This document shows, piece by piece, positions 50,565 through 62,772 of a stretch of DNA of 64,000 nt. Each line of letters begins with the position of its first letter. Positions within the stretch are counted from its first letter, which is position 1. Made by a program: the position numbers and the translations under genes. A model generated the notes under the pieces. The model searched no databases, had not been told where the DNA came from, and saw only the letters and a list, made by a program, of their open reading frames with translations. The DNA is from Caballeronia glathei (GTDB taxonomy: Bacteria > Pseudomonadota > Gammaproteobacteria > Burkholderiales > Burkholderiaceae), in NCBI RefSeq assembly GCF_000698595.1, contig NZ_JFHC01000001.1, positions 310,001 to 374,000 on the forward strand. Reading direction: 5' to 3'.

Positions 50565-51449
50565 ATGGTTCAGGACGGCCCCAAGATGGCCCAAAACGCG
50601 ATGCCCGCCAAATTTTCCCCTCCGGCCGACGACGCCGACGAAGCGCAGGACACCGATGACGCGGCCGATGCCGTTGAAGGCACGGAGGAAAAGTCGCGCT
50701 CGGGAATCCAGTCGATCGAAGTGGGATTTCGCCTGCTCGACGTGCTGACCAACGAGCCGCGCGCCATGATGCTGCGCGACCTCGCGCAGCGCGCCGGCAT
50801 GAGCCCGGCGAAGGCGCACCGCTATCTCGTGAGTTTCCAGCGGCTCGGGCTCGCGTCGCAGGACCCGGTGTCGGGACGCTACGAACTCGGCGGCTTCGCG
50901 CTGCAGATGGGGCTTGCGCGGCTTGCACGCGTCGATGGCGTGAAGCTCGCGCGCATCGCGCTCACCGAACTGCGCGACCGGCTCGATCAGACCGTCGGCA
51001 TCGCGGTGTGGGGCAATCAGGGACCGACTGTCGTGCACTGGATGGAGTCGAGCTATCCGGCGAAGGCGTCGCTCAAGCTGGGCGACGTGATGCCGCTCCT
51101 CTCCTCGGCGACGGGGCTGCTTTTCGCCGCGTATCTGCCCCGCAGCAAGACAGACGCGATGCTTCAACGCGAACTCGCCGCCACGCGGCAGTCGATGGCG
51201 GACATCGAGCCGCTGCTCGCCGAGGTGCGGGAACACGGCGCGGCGCGCGTCGAAGGCATGCTGCTGCCGACGATTCACGCGTTCTGCACGCCCGTGTTCG
51301 ATTCGAACGGCGAACTGGCGCTCGGGCTCATCGCGCTCGGTCATGAAGGCGCGTTCGATACGCGCTGGGGCGGCGAAATCGACACCGAACTGCGCGAATG
51401 CGCCGGGAACCTGTCCTATCAGTTGGGGTACAAGCCCGGCGAGCGCTGA
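50565..51449 (+). CDS. IclR-family transcriptional regulator
   Basis: A regulator with an acidic N-terminal extension, an IclR winged-HTH (SRSGIQSIEVGFRLLDVL, then RDLAQRAGMSPAKAHRYLVS) and an effector-binding domain (VGIAVWGNQGPTVVHWMES through NLSYQLGYKPGER). Length is 294 residues from the chosen ATG. The start is uncertain: an ATG at 50526 abuts a candidate operator and has no ribosome-binding site; 50586 is a further alternative. It probably controls the divergent FAH-family gene. Confidence 0.85.
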   Translation: MVQDGPKMAQNAMPAKFSPPADDADEAQDTDDAADAVEGTEEKSRSGIQSIEVGFRLLDVLTNEPRAMMLRDLAQRAGMSPAKAHRYLVSFQRLGLASQDPVSGRYELGGFALQMGLARLARVDGVKLARIALTELRDRLDQTVGIAVWGNQGPTVVHWMESSYPAKASLKLGDVMPLLSSATGLLFAAYLPRSKTDAMLQRELAATRQSMADIEPLLAEVREHGAARVEGMLLPTIHAFCTPVFDSNGELALGLIALGHEGAFDTRWGGEIDTELRECAGNLSYQLGYKPGER

Positions 51450-51611
51450 GCGTGCATCATGTGGCGCGCACGCGTTGCGTCGATGTGATTCGCGCCTGCA
51501 CCGATGCAATCCCGATCGTTCGGTGAGCCAGAAGCCCGCGCGGAACATCGCTCCGACGCCGCATGTCATACGCGTTTCACCCCCACGCCACGAGCGTCCC
51601 CGAGCAAGTCG

Positions 51612-52874
51612 ATGCCGTTTTCCCCGTTTCGCCGCCCGCGCCCCGCTTCCGAGGAGCCGCCCCGCCATGCACCCTTTTCCGCGCCCCCGCGCCGCTGGGG
51701 CCGCTGGGTGCTCGTGCTCGCAGCCGTCGCCGCGCTGCACTGGAGCGCGGCACGCTGGATCGAGCGCGGCAAGAGCGTGTCGAATCCGCCGCCCGCCGGA
51801 GATATTCCGGTGCAAGTCGAGCTGCTGACGCCGAAGCCGGTCGAACAGGCGCCACAGCCTGCGCCTCAACCCGTGCCGCCCCCTGCGCCTGCGCCGAAAC
51901 CCGCACCGAAGCCGGCGCCGAAGCCCGCGCCTGTTTTGAGCGTCGAGCGACACGAAGCGGACGCGCAGGCGGCAGCGATCGCGGCAAGCGAGGCAGCCGC
52001 CGCCCAGGCCGCGTCCGAGGCCGCCGCGGCGGCCCAGGCTGCTGCAGCTCAGGCCGCGGCAGCTTCGGCCGCCGCCGCGGCGCAGGCGGCGCCGGGCGAC
52101 AAATTCGACGTCCCGCCAAGCGGCGAATTGCGCTACGACACGCTCGTGAACGGCATGATGAACCAGACCGGCACGATTCACTGGACCAACGACGGCCAGC
52201 ACTACGAGATGATCGTGTCGATCCCGCTGCCGTTCGTCGGTCCGTACGTCTATTCGAGCAAGGGCCACATCGACCGCTTCGGCATCGCGCCCGAGCAGTA
52301 TTCCGAGCAGCGCGGCCGCCGCGCCGCCGACGTGACCATCTTCAACCGCGAAACGAAGCAGCTCGTCTACACGCGCACGCCGGCGAACCAGCCGCTCGCG
52401 GACGGCGCTCAGGACCGCTTCAGCGTCGTGATGCAGCTTGCGAGCCTCGTGCGCGGCGCGCCAGACACGTACAAACCGGGTGTCACGCGCCAGTTCAGCG
52501 TGGCGGACAACGACAGCAGCGAAATGTGGCCGATTCAGACAGTCGGCGACGAAACCGTTCAGGTGCGCGGCGGCCCCGTGACCGCGCGGCATTTCGTGCG
52601 CCTGCCGCGCCGCGAGGGCGACCGGCGGCGCCTCGACATCTGGCTCGCGCAATCGCTCGGCTGGCTGCCCGTGCGCATCGTGCAGACGGAGCCGAGCGGC
52701 ATGCAGATCGAACTGCTCTGGCGCGGCAGAATCCCGACGCCCGATGCGCCGGCTGGCCTGAACGGCCCGGGCGCGTCGAACGACGCCGCTCCGGGTGGCG
52801 TCACGGCACCGGCTGCACCGGGCACGCCGGATGCGTCCCGGGAAACCGCGCCCGCGCAGCCCGACAAGCCCTGA
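51612..52874 (+). CDS. DUF3108 envelope protein with Pro/Lys-Ala-rich spacer
   Basis: A 420-residue protein: short basic N-terminus, one membrane anchor (about 33-52), a proline/lysine spacer of repeated PKPAP units (about 80-112), an alanine-rich helix with many ASEAAAA repeats (about 120-165), and a periplasmic DUF3108 beta domain (about 175-385). The spacer recalls TonB/TolA-type periplasm-spanning linkers. Function unknown; DUF3108 proteins are usually linked with the outer membrane or LPS. A second, unrelated frame is open over the same bases. Confidence 0.75.
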   Translation: MPFSPFRRPRPASEEPPRHAPFSAPPRRWGRWVLVLAAVAALHWSAARWIERGKSVSNPPPAGDIPVQVELLTPKPVEQAPQPAPQPVPPPAPAPKPAPKPAPKPAPVLSVERHEADAQAAAIAASEAAAAQAASEAAAAAQAAAAQAAAASAAAAAQAAPGDKFDVPPSGELRYDTLVNGMMNQTGTIHWTNDGQHYEMIVSIPLPFVGPYVYSSKGHIDRFGIAPEQYSEQRGRRAADVTIFNRETKQLVYTRTPANQPLADGAQDRFSVVMQLASLVRGAPDTYKPGVTRQFSVADNDSSEMWPIQTVGDETVQVRGGPVTARHFVRLPRREGDRRRLDIWLAQSLGWLPVRIVQTEPSGMQIELLWRGRIPTPDAPAGLNGPGASNDAAPGGVTAPAAPGTPDASRETAPAQPDKP

Positions 52875-52929
52875 CCCTGGCACGGGCGGCGCTCGCGCCC
52901 CGACCAACCGCATTCTTTCCGGAGCCAAC

Positions 52930-53718
52930 ATGCAGGTGACGATCAACGGCATCGACACGCGTTACGTGCTTAGCAACGAAGGCGGCGGCCCCTGGCTGAC
53001 GTTCATTCACCAACTGGCGGGCGACCTGTCTGTGTGGGACCAACTGGCCGGCTACTTCCGCAACGACTACACCGTGCTGCGCTACGACCTGCGCGGGCAC
53101 GGCCAGACGGCGGTTTCGCCCGACGCGTTCAGCATCGCGACACTCGCCGACGACCTCGCCGAACTCCTCGACCGCCTGGGCGCGCCGAGCACGCACGTGG
53201 TCGGGCTGTCGATCGGCGGGATGGTCGCGCAGCAGTTCGCGGCGGATCATCAGGCGCGCGTCGATACGTTGACAGTGGTCGGCGCCCCGGCCTTCACGCC
53301 GGAGGAAGCGCGCCCCACATTCGGGCAGCGCGCGTCATCCGTGCGCCAAAGCGGGACTGCGAGTATTGTGGAAGTGACGCTCGAACGATGGCTCACGACG
53401 GGGTTTCGCCGTGCCCATCCGGAGGTCGTCGAGCAGATCGCGGAAACGATCGCGCGCACGCCGGCGGAGGGCTTCGCGCGAGCGGCCGAAGCGGTCCGCG
53501 ACTTCGACGTGCGCGGCAGGCTTGCGTCCGTCGCCAGGCCCACGCTCGTCGTGGCGGGAAAACATGACTCGGGCACGCCGAATGCTGCGTCAAAGGTGAT
53601 CGCCGACACGGTGCCCGGCGCGCGATTTGAAATACTCGACGCGGCACATTTGTCACCGATCGAAGATTCTCAGCGATTTACTGCGATTCTTGAAACATTT
53701 TTGCGGAGTTCTGTCTAA
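52930..53718 (+). CDS. Alpha/beta hydrolase (PcaD / 3-oxoadipate enol-lactonase-like)
   Basis: A 262-residue hydrolase. The nucleophile elbow is GLSIGGMVAQQFA, preceded by YDLRGHGQTA, and the active-site histidine lies in LDAAHLSPIEDSQRF. PcaD-type proteins hydrolyse 3-oxoadipate enol-lactone in the beta-ketoadipate pathway, but no other pca gene is nearby, so substrate assignment is tentative. GGAGC precedes the ATG at 52930. Confidence 0.82.
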   Translation: MQVTINGIDTRYVLSNEGGGPWLTFIHQLAGDLSVWDQLAGYFRNDYTVLRYDLRGHGQTAVSPDAFSIATLADDLAELLDRLGAPSTHVVGLSIGGMVAQQFAADHQARVDTLTVVGAPAFTPEEARPTFGQRASSVRQSGTASIVEVTLERWLTTGFRRAHPEVVEQIAETIARTPAEGFARAAEAVRDFDVRGRLASVARPTLVVAGKHDSGTPNAASKVIADTVPGARFEILDAAHLSPIEDSQRFTAILETFLRSSV

Positions 53719-53834
53719 AAGAAAGCCTCGATGGGCTTTTGGCAACACGTCGAGGCCACCCCTTGAATTCCACCCCAAACGCTCCAGATATGGTGAAGGA
53801 ATGCCAGGAGCAATCAGGAATAAGGAGTGTCGCC

Positions 53835-54092
53835 ATGCAAATGATCTACAACAGCCCTAATTATTGTGTTGTCGAATTTCCGCCGCAGGACAACCACATC
53901 GCCATGAAGGCGGGTGGCTACGAGATCGTAGACAAGAACATGCAGCGGGAAATTTTCATCGACGGCGCACTGGCGGCCAGCTTTCGTGAGCATGTTCAAA
54001 AACTGATCGAGGAAGAACAGTCGCTAGAAGACGTCGACGAGTTCCTCGGCCAGTTCGACATCTTGATGAACCAGCCGGTGATCCTTCACTGA
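53835..54092 (+). CDS. DUF3567 family protein
   Basis: An 85-residue cytoplasmic protein of a family widespread in Burkholderiales. Sequence core: MIYNSPNYCVVEFPPQ, then GYEIVDKNMQREIFIDG and EEQSLEDVDEFLGQFD. No known motif or structure-based function. It is monocistronic, with AAGGAG 9 bases before the ATG, and ends near its own terminator. Confidence 0.85.
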   Translation: MQMIYNSPNYCVVEFPPQDNHIAMKAGGYEIVDKNMQREIFIDGALAASFREHVQKLIEEEQSLEDVDEFLGQFDILMNQPVILH

Positions 54093-54153
54093 CCCTTCAC
54101 TGACAGCCGCGAAGAGCCCTGCGTCGACACCGTACCAGGCGACACCCCAGGAT

Positions 54154-54177
54154 ACCCCGCCGCACCGGCGGGGTTTT
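54154..54177 (+). terminator. Intrinsic terminator after the DUF3567 gene
   Basis: ACCCCGCCG (54154-54162), a 3-base loop and CGGCGGGGT, followed by TTT and TTC; about 60 bases after the stop. Confidence 0.88.
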
Positions 54178-54295
54178 TCGTTTACGGCCGGCGTGGGCGC
54201 ATACGTGCCGTGAACGTGCCCGCGCCCACGGCGGCACGGCGCCGCTGCGTCTACAATGTCAGCCTATTCCGATACCGGTACGAGCCTTGCCTGCC

Positions 54296-55375
54296 ATGAC
54301 CCAGACCGCCATTCCCACCGCCCCCTCGGCGGCGCGCACGCCCCGTCGCGAGCACACGCGCGGCGCCACGCTGCCCGCACTGCTGCAACAACGCATCCTG
54401 ATTCTCGATGGCGCGATGGGCACGATGATCCAGCGCTACAAGCTCGACGAAGCCGCCTATCGCGGCGAGCGGTTCAAGGATTACGGGCGGGACATCAAGG
54501 GCAACAACGAACTGCTGTCGATCACGCAGCCGCAGGTGATCCGCGAGATTCACGACCAGTATCTCGCCGCGGGCGCGGACATCGTGGAAACGAACACGTT
54601 CGGCGCCACGCGCGTCGCGCAGGCCGACTACGGCATGGAGGATCTCGCCGCCGAGATGAACGCGGCGTCGGCGAAGCTCGCGCGCGAAGCCTGCGACAAA
54701 TATTCGACACCGGAAAAGCCGCGCTTTGTCGCGGGCGCGATCGGGCCGACGCCGAAAACGGCGAGCATCTCGCCCGACGTGAACGATCCTGGCGCGCGCA
54801 ACGTGACCTTCGACGAACTGCGCGACGCATACTACGAGCAGGCGAAGGCGCTGCTCGACGCCGGCTGCGACCTGTTTCTCGTCGAGACGATCTTCGACAC
54901 GCTGAATGCAAAGGCTGCGCTCTTCGCGCTCGACCAGCTGTTCGAGGACACCGGCGAACTCGTGCCGATCATGATCTCGGGCACGGTGACGGATGCGTCG
55001 GGGCGGATTCTGTCGGGACAGACGGTCGAGGCGTTCTGGAATTCGCTGCGCCATGCGCGGCCGCTGACGTTCGGGCTCAACTGCGCGCTCGGCGCGGCGC
55101 TGATGCGCCCGTACATCGCCGAACTGGCGAAGCTCTGCGACACGTACGTCTCGTGCTATCCGAACGCGGGCCTGCCGAATCCGATGAGCGACACGGGCTT
55201 CGACGAAACGCCCGACGTAACCTCGGGCTTGCTGAAGGAGTTTGCCGAAGCGGGACTCGTGAATCTCGCGGGCGGGTGCTGCGGGACGACGCCGGAGCAC
55301 ATCGCGGAAATCGCCAAAGCCCTCGCCGACGTGAAGCCGCGCAAATGGCCGTCACACTATCGCGATGCCGCCTGA
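54296..55375 (+). CDS. metH1: Methionine synthase, homocysteine-binding module (MetH1)
   Basis: A 359-residue protein equal to the first module of MetH. It has [13 protein letters not shown] near residue 35, [16 protein letters not shown] and the zinc-binding cysteines in GLNCALGA and [11 protein letters not shown]. It binds and activates homocysteine. The remaining modules are encoded by the next gene, so the two products must assemble to form cobalamin-dependent methionine synthase. Stop and the next start are 25 bases apart. The ATG at 54296 is chosen over a TTG three codons earlier. Confidence 0.92.
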   Translation: MTQTAIPTAPSAARTPRREHTRGATLPALLQQRILILDGAMGTMIQRYKLDEAAYRGERFKDYGRDIKGNNELLSITQPQVIREIHDQYLAAGADIVETNTFGATRVAQADYGMEDLAAEMNAASAKLAREACDKYSTPEKPRFVAGAIGPTPKTASISPDVNDPGARNVTFDELRDAYYEQAKALLDAGCDLFLVETIFDTLNAKAALFALDQLFEDTGELVPIMISGTVTDASGRILSGQTVEAFWNSLRHARPLTFGLNCALGAALMRPYIAELAKLCDTYVSCYPNAGLPNPMSDTGFDETPDVTSGLLKEFAEAGLVNLAGGCCGTTPEHIAEIAKALADVKPRKWPSHYRDAA

Positions 55376-55400
55376 TCACGACAACCACCCACAGCACACC

Positions 55401-58118
<2,718 letters not shown>

Positions 58119-58253
58119 CCAACATACGCGCCGTGTGATAGGGAAAAACACCGCACGGCGCGGTCAGGAATTTTTGATTTCCGTAGACTGGCGCTGCGCA
58201 TGTCCGTCATGGCGACGGTCACGCACCCTTTGCCTTGTCACGGAGAATGCCGA

Positions 58254-58457
58254 ATGAAGAAGCTGACGCCCGCCGTAGCCGTTGCCGCCGCAATTCTGTT
58301 CACCTCCGGCGGCTCAGTCGCCCTCGCGCAGCAGACTGCCAGCAGCGTGTCGTCGTATTCGCCGCCGATGACCGAGCACAAGAAGAAGCCCAAGAAGAAG
58401 ACCGCGAAGAAGGGCGCGAGCGCGCCTGTCGCGCCGACCAACGGCCAGAGTCAGTGA
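58254..58457 (+). CDS. Small secreted lysine-rich protein, function unknown
   Basis: A 67-residue protein with a signal peptide (1-24, ending in ALAQQ) and a short mature chain, including the basic run HKKKPKKKTAKKG. No fold or motif is recognised. The ATG at 58254 has a GGAG 9 bases upstream. It stands alone with its own terminator. It could bind nucleic acid or LPS phosphates by charge, but this is only a guess. Confidence 0.6.
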   Translation: MKKLTPAVAVAAAILFTSGGSVALAQQTASSVSSYSPPMTEHKKKPKKKTAKKGASAPVAPTNGQSQ

Positions 58458-58497
58458 ATCGCGCACGGCCAGTTGCGTCCCTGCCCGCTTTCGCCGC

Positions 58498-58533
58498 AAA
58501 AAAACCCGCATCGTCGCCGATGCGGGTTTTTTT
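58498..58533 (+). terminator. Intrinsic terminator (bidirectional)
   Basis: CCCGCATCG (58505-58513) and CGATGCGGG (58518-58526) with a 4-base loop, flanked by seven A and seven T. It lies between the small secreted protein and the convergent DUF1840 gene. Confidence 0.92.
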
Positions 58534-58614
58534 AACGTCCGCTTAACTGGGCAACCCCGAACCGGGTAACCCCGCGGGCCAGCCGCCTGAGCGACGCCGG
58601 CCGCACCCGGGGCG

Positions 58615-58941
58615 TCATACGCCCCAGAGAATATCGGTATTCGCCTTTTGCGCGAGACGCAGCATGTCGAGGAACGGATAGGCGCGCTGCGCGAGGCCGA
58701 TCGGAATCTCGTGCGGCTCGTGGCCTTCTTCGCCTTCGTGGAAATGGCCGTCGTGTTCTTCACGCTCTTTCTTGTCGACGACGACCGCCTGTTCCAGCTT
58801 CTTGATCGCTGCGGGCAATTCGTCGTGAGTGATGACGCCGCGCTCGCCAAGATGCTTGCCGATGATGCCCAGCAGATATTCCGCCAGATTTTCCAGCATC
58901 ATGACGTCCGGTGCTGCGCTGGTTTTGAAGGTGATCAGCAT
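58615..58941 (-). CDS. DUF1840 family protein
   Basis: A 108-residue cytoplasmic protein of a beta-proteobacterial family. The N-terminus MLITFKTSAAPDVMMLENLAEYLL and the end AYPFLDMLRLAQKAN match the family. In between is an acidic, histidine-rich loop, EEHDGHFHEGEEGHEPHE, that could bind metal. Convergent with the small secreted protein gene and divergent from argS. Function unknown. Confidence 0.85.
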   Translation of the reverse strand: MLITFKTSAAPDVMMLENLAEYLLGIIGKHLGERGVITHDELPAAIKKLEQAVVVDKKEREEHDGHFHEGEEGHEPHEIPIGLAQRAYPFLDMLRLAQKANTDILWGV

Positions 58942-59269
58942 GGCAAGGTCCTTCCTTATAGTGGGTTGTTAGCGAAACACGCCGCGCAGCAGCGCCGCGG
59001 TGAGCCGGTCTCCCTGACTACGACCCTGATTCGACATATTAGCACCTGCTAAAATCCCCTTTTAGTATCTAAGACAATTCGCATACTTGCCGACGTGTTC
59101 GATGCATCACAATCGCCGGGCCGCGCCTGAAAAGCATCTGGCGAGTGCCTGAAGCGCATTGCCGCTCGCAGGCAACAACCCGATTTCACGCTCGCGCGCA
59201 CGCCCGGGACGCGCGGCGCCCACGTCGAGCCACACCACACCGGACGCGTTCCACTGGATCACAATCAGC
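58942..59269. other. Divergent control region DUF1840 / argS
   Basis: A 328-base gap. The left half is locally AT-rich, with the dyad TTAGCA-CC-TGCTAA at 59039-59052. It should contain promoters for both genes; I cannot fix either. The right half is GC-rich and has no gene I support. Confidence 0.5.
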
Positions 59270-61054
59270 ATGCTGCCCGCACACAAACAAACCCTGGAAA
59301 CGCTGCTCGGCGACGCCGTCAGGCAGGTCGCCGCCGCCACTCAAGGCGCCACCGAAGCCGCCTTCGTCGAACCGGCGATCGTGCTCGAACGCCCGAAGGT
59401 CGCCGCGCACGGCGACGTCGCGTCGAATGTCGCGATGCAGCTCGCCAAGCCGCTGCGCGCGAATCCGCGCCAGCTCGCGCAGCAGGTCGTCGATGCGGTG
59501 CTCGCCAGTCCGCTCGCGAAGGGCCTCGTCGAGAGCGCCGAAGTCGCCGGGCCCGGGTTCATCAACCTGCGTCTCTCGGCAGCGGCCAAGCAAGCCGTGG
59601 TCCCGGCCGTGCTCGCGGAAGGCGTGTCGTACGGCCGCTCGTCGCGTGAAGCCGGCAAGCGCGTGCTGGTCGAGTTCGTGTCCGCCAACCCGACCGGGCC
59701 GCTGCACGTCGGCCACGGCCGCCAGGCCACGCTCGGCGACGCCCTCTCCAACCTGCTCGCGACGCAGGGCTACGCGGTCCACCGCGAGTTCTACTACAAC
59801 GACGCCGGCGTGCAGATCAACAATCTCGCGATCTCGACGCAGGCGCGCGCCCGTGGCCTGAAGCCGGGCGACGATGGCTGGCCGGAGGCCGCCTACAACG
59901 GCGAGTACATCGCCGATATCGCCCGCGATTACCTGGCTGGCGCGACTGTCGCGGCGAAGGACGGCGAGCCGGTCAAGGGCCGCGCCGACGTGGAGGATCT
60001 GGAAGCGATCCGCGTGTTCGCCGTGGCCTATCTGCGCCACGAGCAGGACATGGACCTGACCGCGTTCGGCGTCAAATTCGACCAGTTCTATCTGGAGTCG
60101 TCGCTGTACAAGGAAGGCCGCGTGGAAGCGACCGTGAACGCGCTCGTCGCCGCGGGCAAGACCTACGAGCAGGACGGCGCGCTGTGGCTGCGCACCACCG
60201 ACGACGGCGACGACAAGGACCGCGTCATGCGCAAGTCCGACGGCTCGTACACCTATTTCGTGCCGGACGTCGCGTATCACGTCGCCAAATGGGAGCGCGG
60301 CTTCACGAAGGTCATCAACGTGCAGGGCTCCGACCACCACGGCACGATCGCGCGGGTGCGCGCCGGGCTGCAGGGCCTCGGTGTCGGCATTCCGAAAGGC
60401 TATCCCGACTACGTGCTGCACAAGATGGTCACGGTGATGCGCGACGGCCAGGAAGTGAAGATTTCCAAGCGCGCGGGCAATTACGTGACGGTGCGCGACC
60501 TGATCGAGTGGTCGGGCGGCATGGCGCCGGGCAGCGAAACCGCACCGGACGAACTCGACGAAGACACGATCCGCCGCGGCCGCGACGCCGTGCGCTTCTT
60601 CCTGATCTCGCGCAAGGCGGATACGGAGTTCGTGTTCGACATCGATCTCGCGCTCAAGCAGAACGACGAAAATCCGGTGTATTACGTGCAGTACGCGCAT
60701 GCGCGCATCAGCACGATCCTCGCCGACTGGCAGTCGCGCTACGGCGGCGACTTGTCGCAGGCGGGGCACGCCGGTCTTGCGCCGCTCGAAAGCGAACGCG
60801 CGATGGCGCTCCTCAACAAGCTCGCCGAATATCCGGACATGCTCGCTCACGCCGCCGACGAACTGGCCCCGCACGCGGTCGCATTCTATCTGCGCGACCT
60901 CGCGGGCGAATTCCACTCGTTCTACAATGCGGAGCGCGTTCTCGTCGACGAGGAAGCGCCGCGCAACGCGCGCATTGCGCTGCTCGCGGCGACGCGTCAG
61001 GTGCTCGCGAACGGCCTGGCCACGATCGGCGTGTCCGCTCCCGTCAAGATGTAA
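59270..61054 (+). CDS. argS: Arginyl-tRNA synthetase
   Basis: A class I aminoacyl-tRNA synthetase of 594 residues. It has the HIGH motif as HVGHGR in [20 protein letters not shown], the KMSKS-like loop [10 protein letters not shown], and the C-terminal anticodon domain ending in [16 protein letters not shown]. The ATG at 59270 gives the family-typical start; a long upstream open frame (from 59159) has no homology. It is essential for translation, and is followed by a SPOR-domain gene. Confidence 0.96.
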   Translation: MLPAHKQTLETLLGDAVRQVAAATQGATEAAFVEPAIVLERPKVAAHGDVASNVAMQLAKPLRANPRQLAQQVVDAVLASPLAKGLVESAEVAGPGFINLRLSAAAKQAVVPAVLAEGVSYGRSSREAGKRVLVEFVSANPTGPLHVGHGRQATLGDALSNLLATQGYAVHREFYYNDAGVQINNLAISTQARARGLKPGDDGWPEAAYNGEYIADIARDYLAGATVAAKDGEPVKGRADVEDLEAIRVFAVAYLRHEQDMDLTAFGVKFDQFYLESSLYKEGRVEATVNALVAAGKTYEQDGALWLRTTDDGDDKDRVMRKSDGSYTYFVPDVAYHVAKWERGFTKVINVQGSDHHGTIARVRAGLQGLGVGIPKGYPDYVLHKMVTVMRDGQEVKISKRAGNYVTVRDLIEWSGGMAPGSETAPDELDEDTIRRGRDAVRFFLISRKADTEFVFDIDLALKQNDENPVYYVQYAHARISTILADWQSRYGGDLSQAGHAGLAPLESERAMALLNKLAEYPDMLAHAADELAPHAVAFYLRDLAGEFHSFYNAERVLVDEEAPRNARIALLAATRQVLANGLATIGVSAPVKM

Positions 61055-61200
61055 CTGTCACTCGGTGCATCGGCCTCTCCGCCTGCCGCGCAATCAGCCG
61101 CTTTCGGCGCGCGCGGGCGGCACGGCCTTGCTCTGCCCCGCTTCGGACCGCCGTTATAATCGTCGGCCATTCAGAAGACTTTTTGCAGGTGATTCATACG

Positions 61201-61968
61201 ATGGCAAAACCACGCGGCACGTCGAAGCAGTCGAAACAGACCGGAGGCACCTTTCTCGGTATCGTGCTGGGCTTGATTGTCGGCCTTGCAATCGCAGTGA
61301 TCGTGGCGCTGTACATCACGCGCGCGCCCACGCCGTTCGTGGCGAAGGTCGCGCCGCCCGCGTCCGAGTCCGGCGCCGCGCCGGCCACGGGCCAGCCCTA
61401 CGACCCTAACCGTCCGCTGCAGGGCAAGACGCCGGGACAAGCCGTGCCGCCGCAGGCCGCCCAGCCCGCGCCGCCGAATACCGCGCCGGGCCAGACCACC
61501 AACCAGACGCAGTCGTCGGGCATGCTCGACGAGCCGCAGATCGTCGAGGTGCCGCCGTCGGCCAATGCGCCGAAGGCAGCTTCGCCGTCGCAGGGCGCGA
61601 GCCCGGCCATCGCGAAAAAGCCGCCGGCGAGCGCGCCTGGCGCAAACGGCACGGATACCGCCGCGGCACCGAAGACCCCGTCCGCGCCCGCCACCGCGAA
61701 GGCCACGCCGCCCGCGCCCGGCGACGCGAATACCGGCTACTTCCTGCAGGTCGGCGCCTACAAGACGCAGGCCGACGCCGAGCAGCAGCGCGCGCGGCTC
61801 GGCTTCCAGGGCTTCGAATCGAAGGTCACGCAGCGCGACGCGGGCGGCGTCACGTACTATCGCGTGCGGATCGGCCCGTTCACGAAGTTCGAGGACATGA
61901 ACAACGTGCGCCAGCGCCTGTCCGACGCGGGCGTCGATACCGCCGTGATCCGTTTCTCGAAGCAATAA
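61201..61968 (+). CDS. SPOR-domain cell-division protein (FtsN-like)
   Basis: A 255-residue bitopic protein: cytoplasmic lysine-rich start (MAKPRGTSKQSKQ), one membrane helix (about 17-39), a proline/alanine-rich periplasmic linker, and a SPOR domain at the C-terminus (about 178-255: YFLQVGAYKTQADAEQQRA, then VTYYRVRIGPFTKFEDMN). SPOR binds denuded glycan strands at the septum, so it probably acts in division like FtsN. TATAAT at 61155-61160, 41 bases before the ATG, is a plausible promoter -10. Confidence 0.88.
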   Translation: MAKPRGTSKQSKQTGGTFLGIVLGLIVGLAIAVIVALYITRAPTPFVAKVAPPASESGAAPATGQPYDPNRPLQGKTPGQAVPPQAAQPAPPNTAPGQTTNQTQSSGMLDEPQIVEVPPSANAPKAASPSQGASPAIAKKPPASAPGANGTDTAAAPKTPSAPATAKATPPAPGDANTGYFLQVGAYKTQADAEQQRARLGFQGFESKVTQRDAGGVTYYRVRIGPFTKFEDMNNVRQRLSDAGVDTAVIRFSKQ

Positions 61969-62124
61969 GCAGCGCATCGCGGACCCGCGCCCCTGAAAAT
62001 TGCGGCGCGGCGCGGGTCCGACGCGCCGTTTAAGTGTGACTTAAGGGTCCTGTGTCCCACTTACGTTCCTTCCACGTTCTTCCGCCATCCCATTTTCGCC
62101 AATTCACGCACCTTCTCCGTCATC

Positions 62125-62772
62125 ATGAAAAAACTGCTTAGTGCGCTCGCTATCTCCTTCGGTATCGCATTCGGCGCGATGGGCGCCATGAACGCGGCGC
62201 ATGCCGCGCCGGTCGCCGGAAAGGACTACACGGTGCTGCAGGCGGCCCAGCCCGTCGATGCCGCCGCCGGCAAGGTCGAAGTCATCGAGTTCTTCTGGTA
62301 CGGCTGCCCGCACTGCAACGAATTCGAGCCGTATCTCGAAGCATGGGCGAAGAAGCAGGGGCCGGACGTGGTGTTCAAGCGCGTGCCGGTCGCCTTCCGC
62401 GACGACTTCATCCCGCACTCTAAGCTCTACCACGCGCTCGACGCGCTCGGTCTTGCGGAAAAGCTTACGCCCGCCGTCTTCAACGAGATCCACGTGAAGA
62501 AGAACTACCTGCTGACGCCGCAGGCGCAAGCCGACTTCCTGGCGACGCAGGGCGTCGACAAGAAGAAGTTCATGGACGCGTACAACTCGTTCTCGACGCA
62601 AAGCGCGGTGCAGCGCGACGCGAAGCTCCTGCAGGACTACAAGATCGACGGCGTGCCGACCCTCGCCGTGCAGGGCAAGTACGAGACCGGCCCGGCCGCG
62701 ACGAACAGCCTGCCGGGCACGATCCAGGTGCTCGACTTCCTGGTCGAGCAGGTTCGCGCAAAGAAGATGTGA
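62125..62772 (+). CDS. dsbA: Thiol:disulfide oxidoreductase DsbA
   Basis: A periplasmic disulfide-forming protein of 215 residues. Signal peptide 1-28 (ending AAHAAPV). The active site is CPHC (61-64) in EFFWYGCPHCNEFEP, with the cis-proline in IDGVPTLAVQGKY. It oxidises cysteines in exported proteins. The stop overlaps the GTG of the SDR gene, so the two are translationally coupled. The order argS-SPOR-dsbA-SDR is typical of the lineage. Confidence 0.95.
   Translation: MKKLLSALAISFGIAFGAMGAMNAAHAAPVAGKDYTVLQAAQPVDAAAGKVEVIEFFWYGCPHCNEFEPYLEAWAKKQGPDVVFKRVPVAFRDDFIPHSKLYHALDALGLAEKLTPAVFNEIHVKKNYLLTPQAQADFLATQGVDKKKFMDAYNSFSTQSAVQRDAKLLQDYKIDGVPTLAVQGKYETGPAATNSLPGTIQVLDFLVEQVRAKKM

Noticed and set aside
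52801..53250. Minus-strand open frame over the PcaD-like hydrolase gene
   Set aside because: Antisense shadow; the plus-strand hydrolase has a clear nucleophile elbow and ribosome-binding site.
54178..54295. Cobalamin riboswitch upstream of metH1
   Set aside because: The space is about 120 bases with no B12-box or conserved folding pattern I could find.
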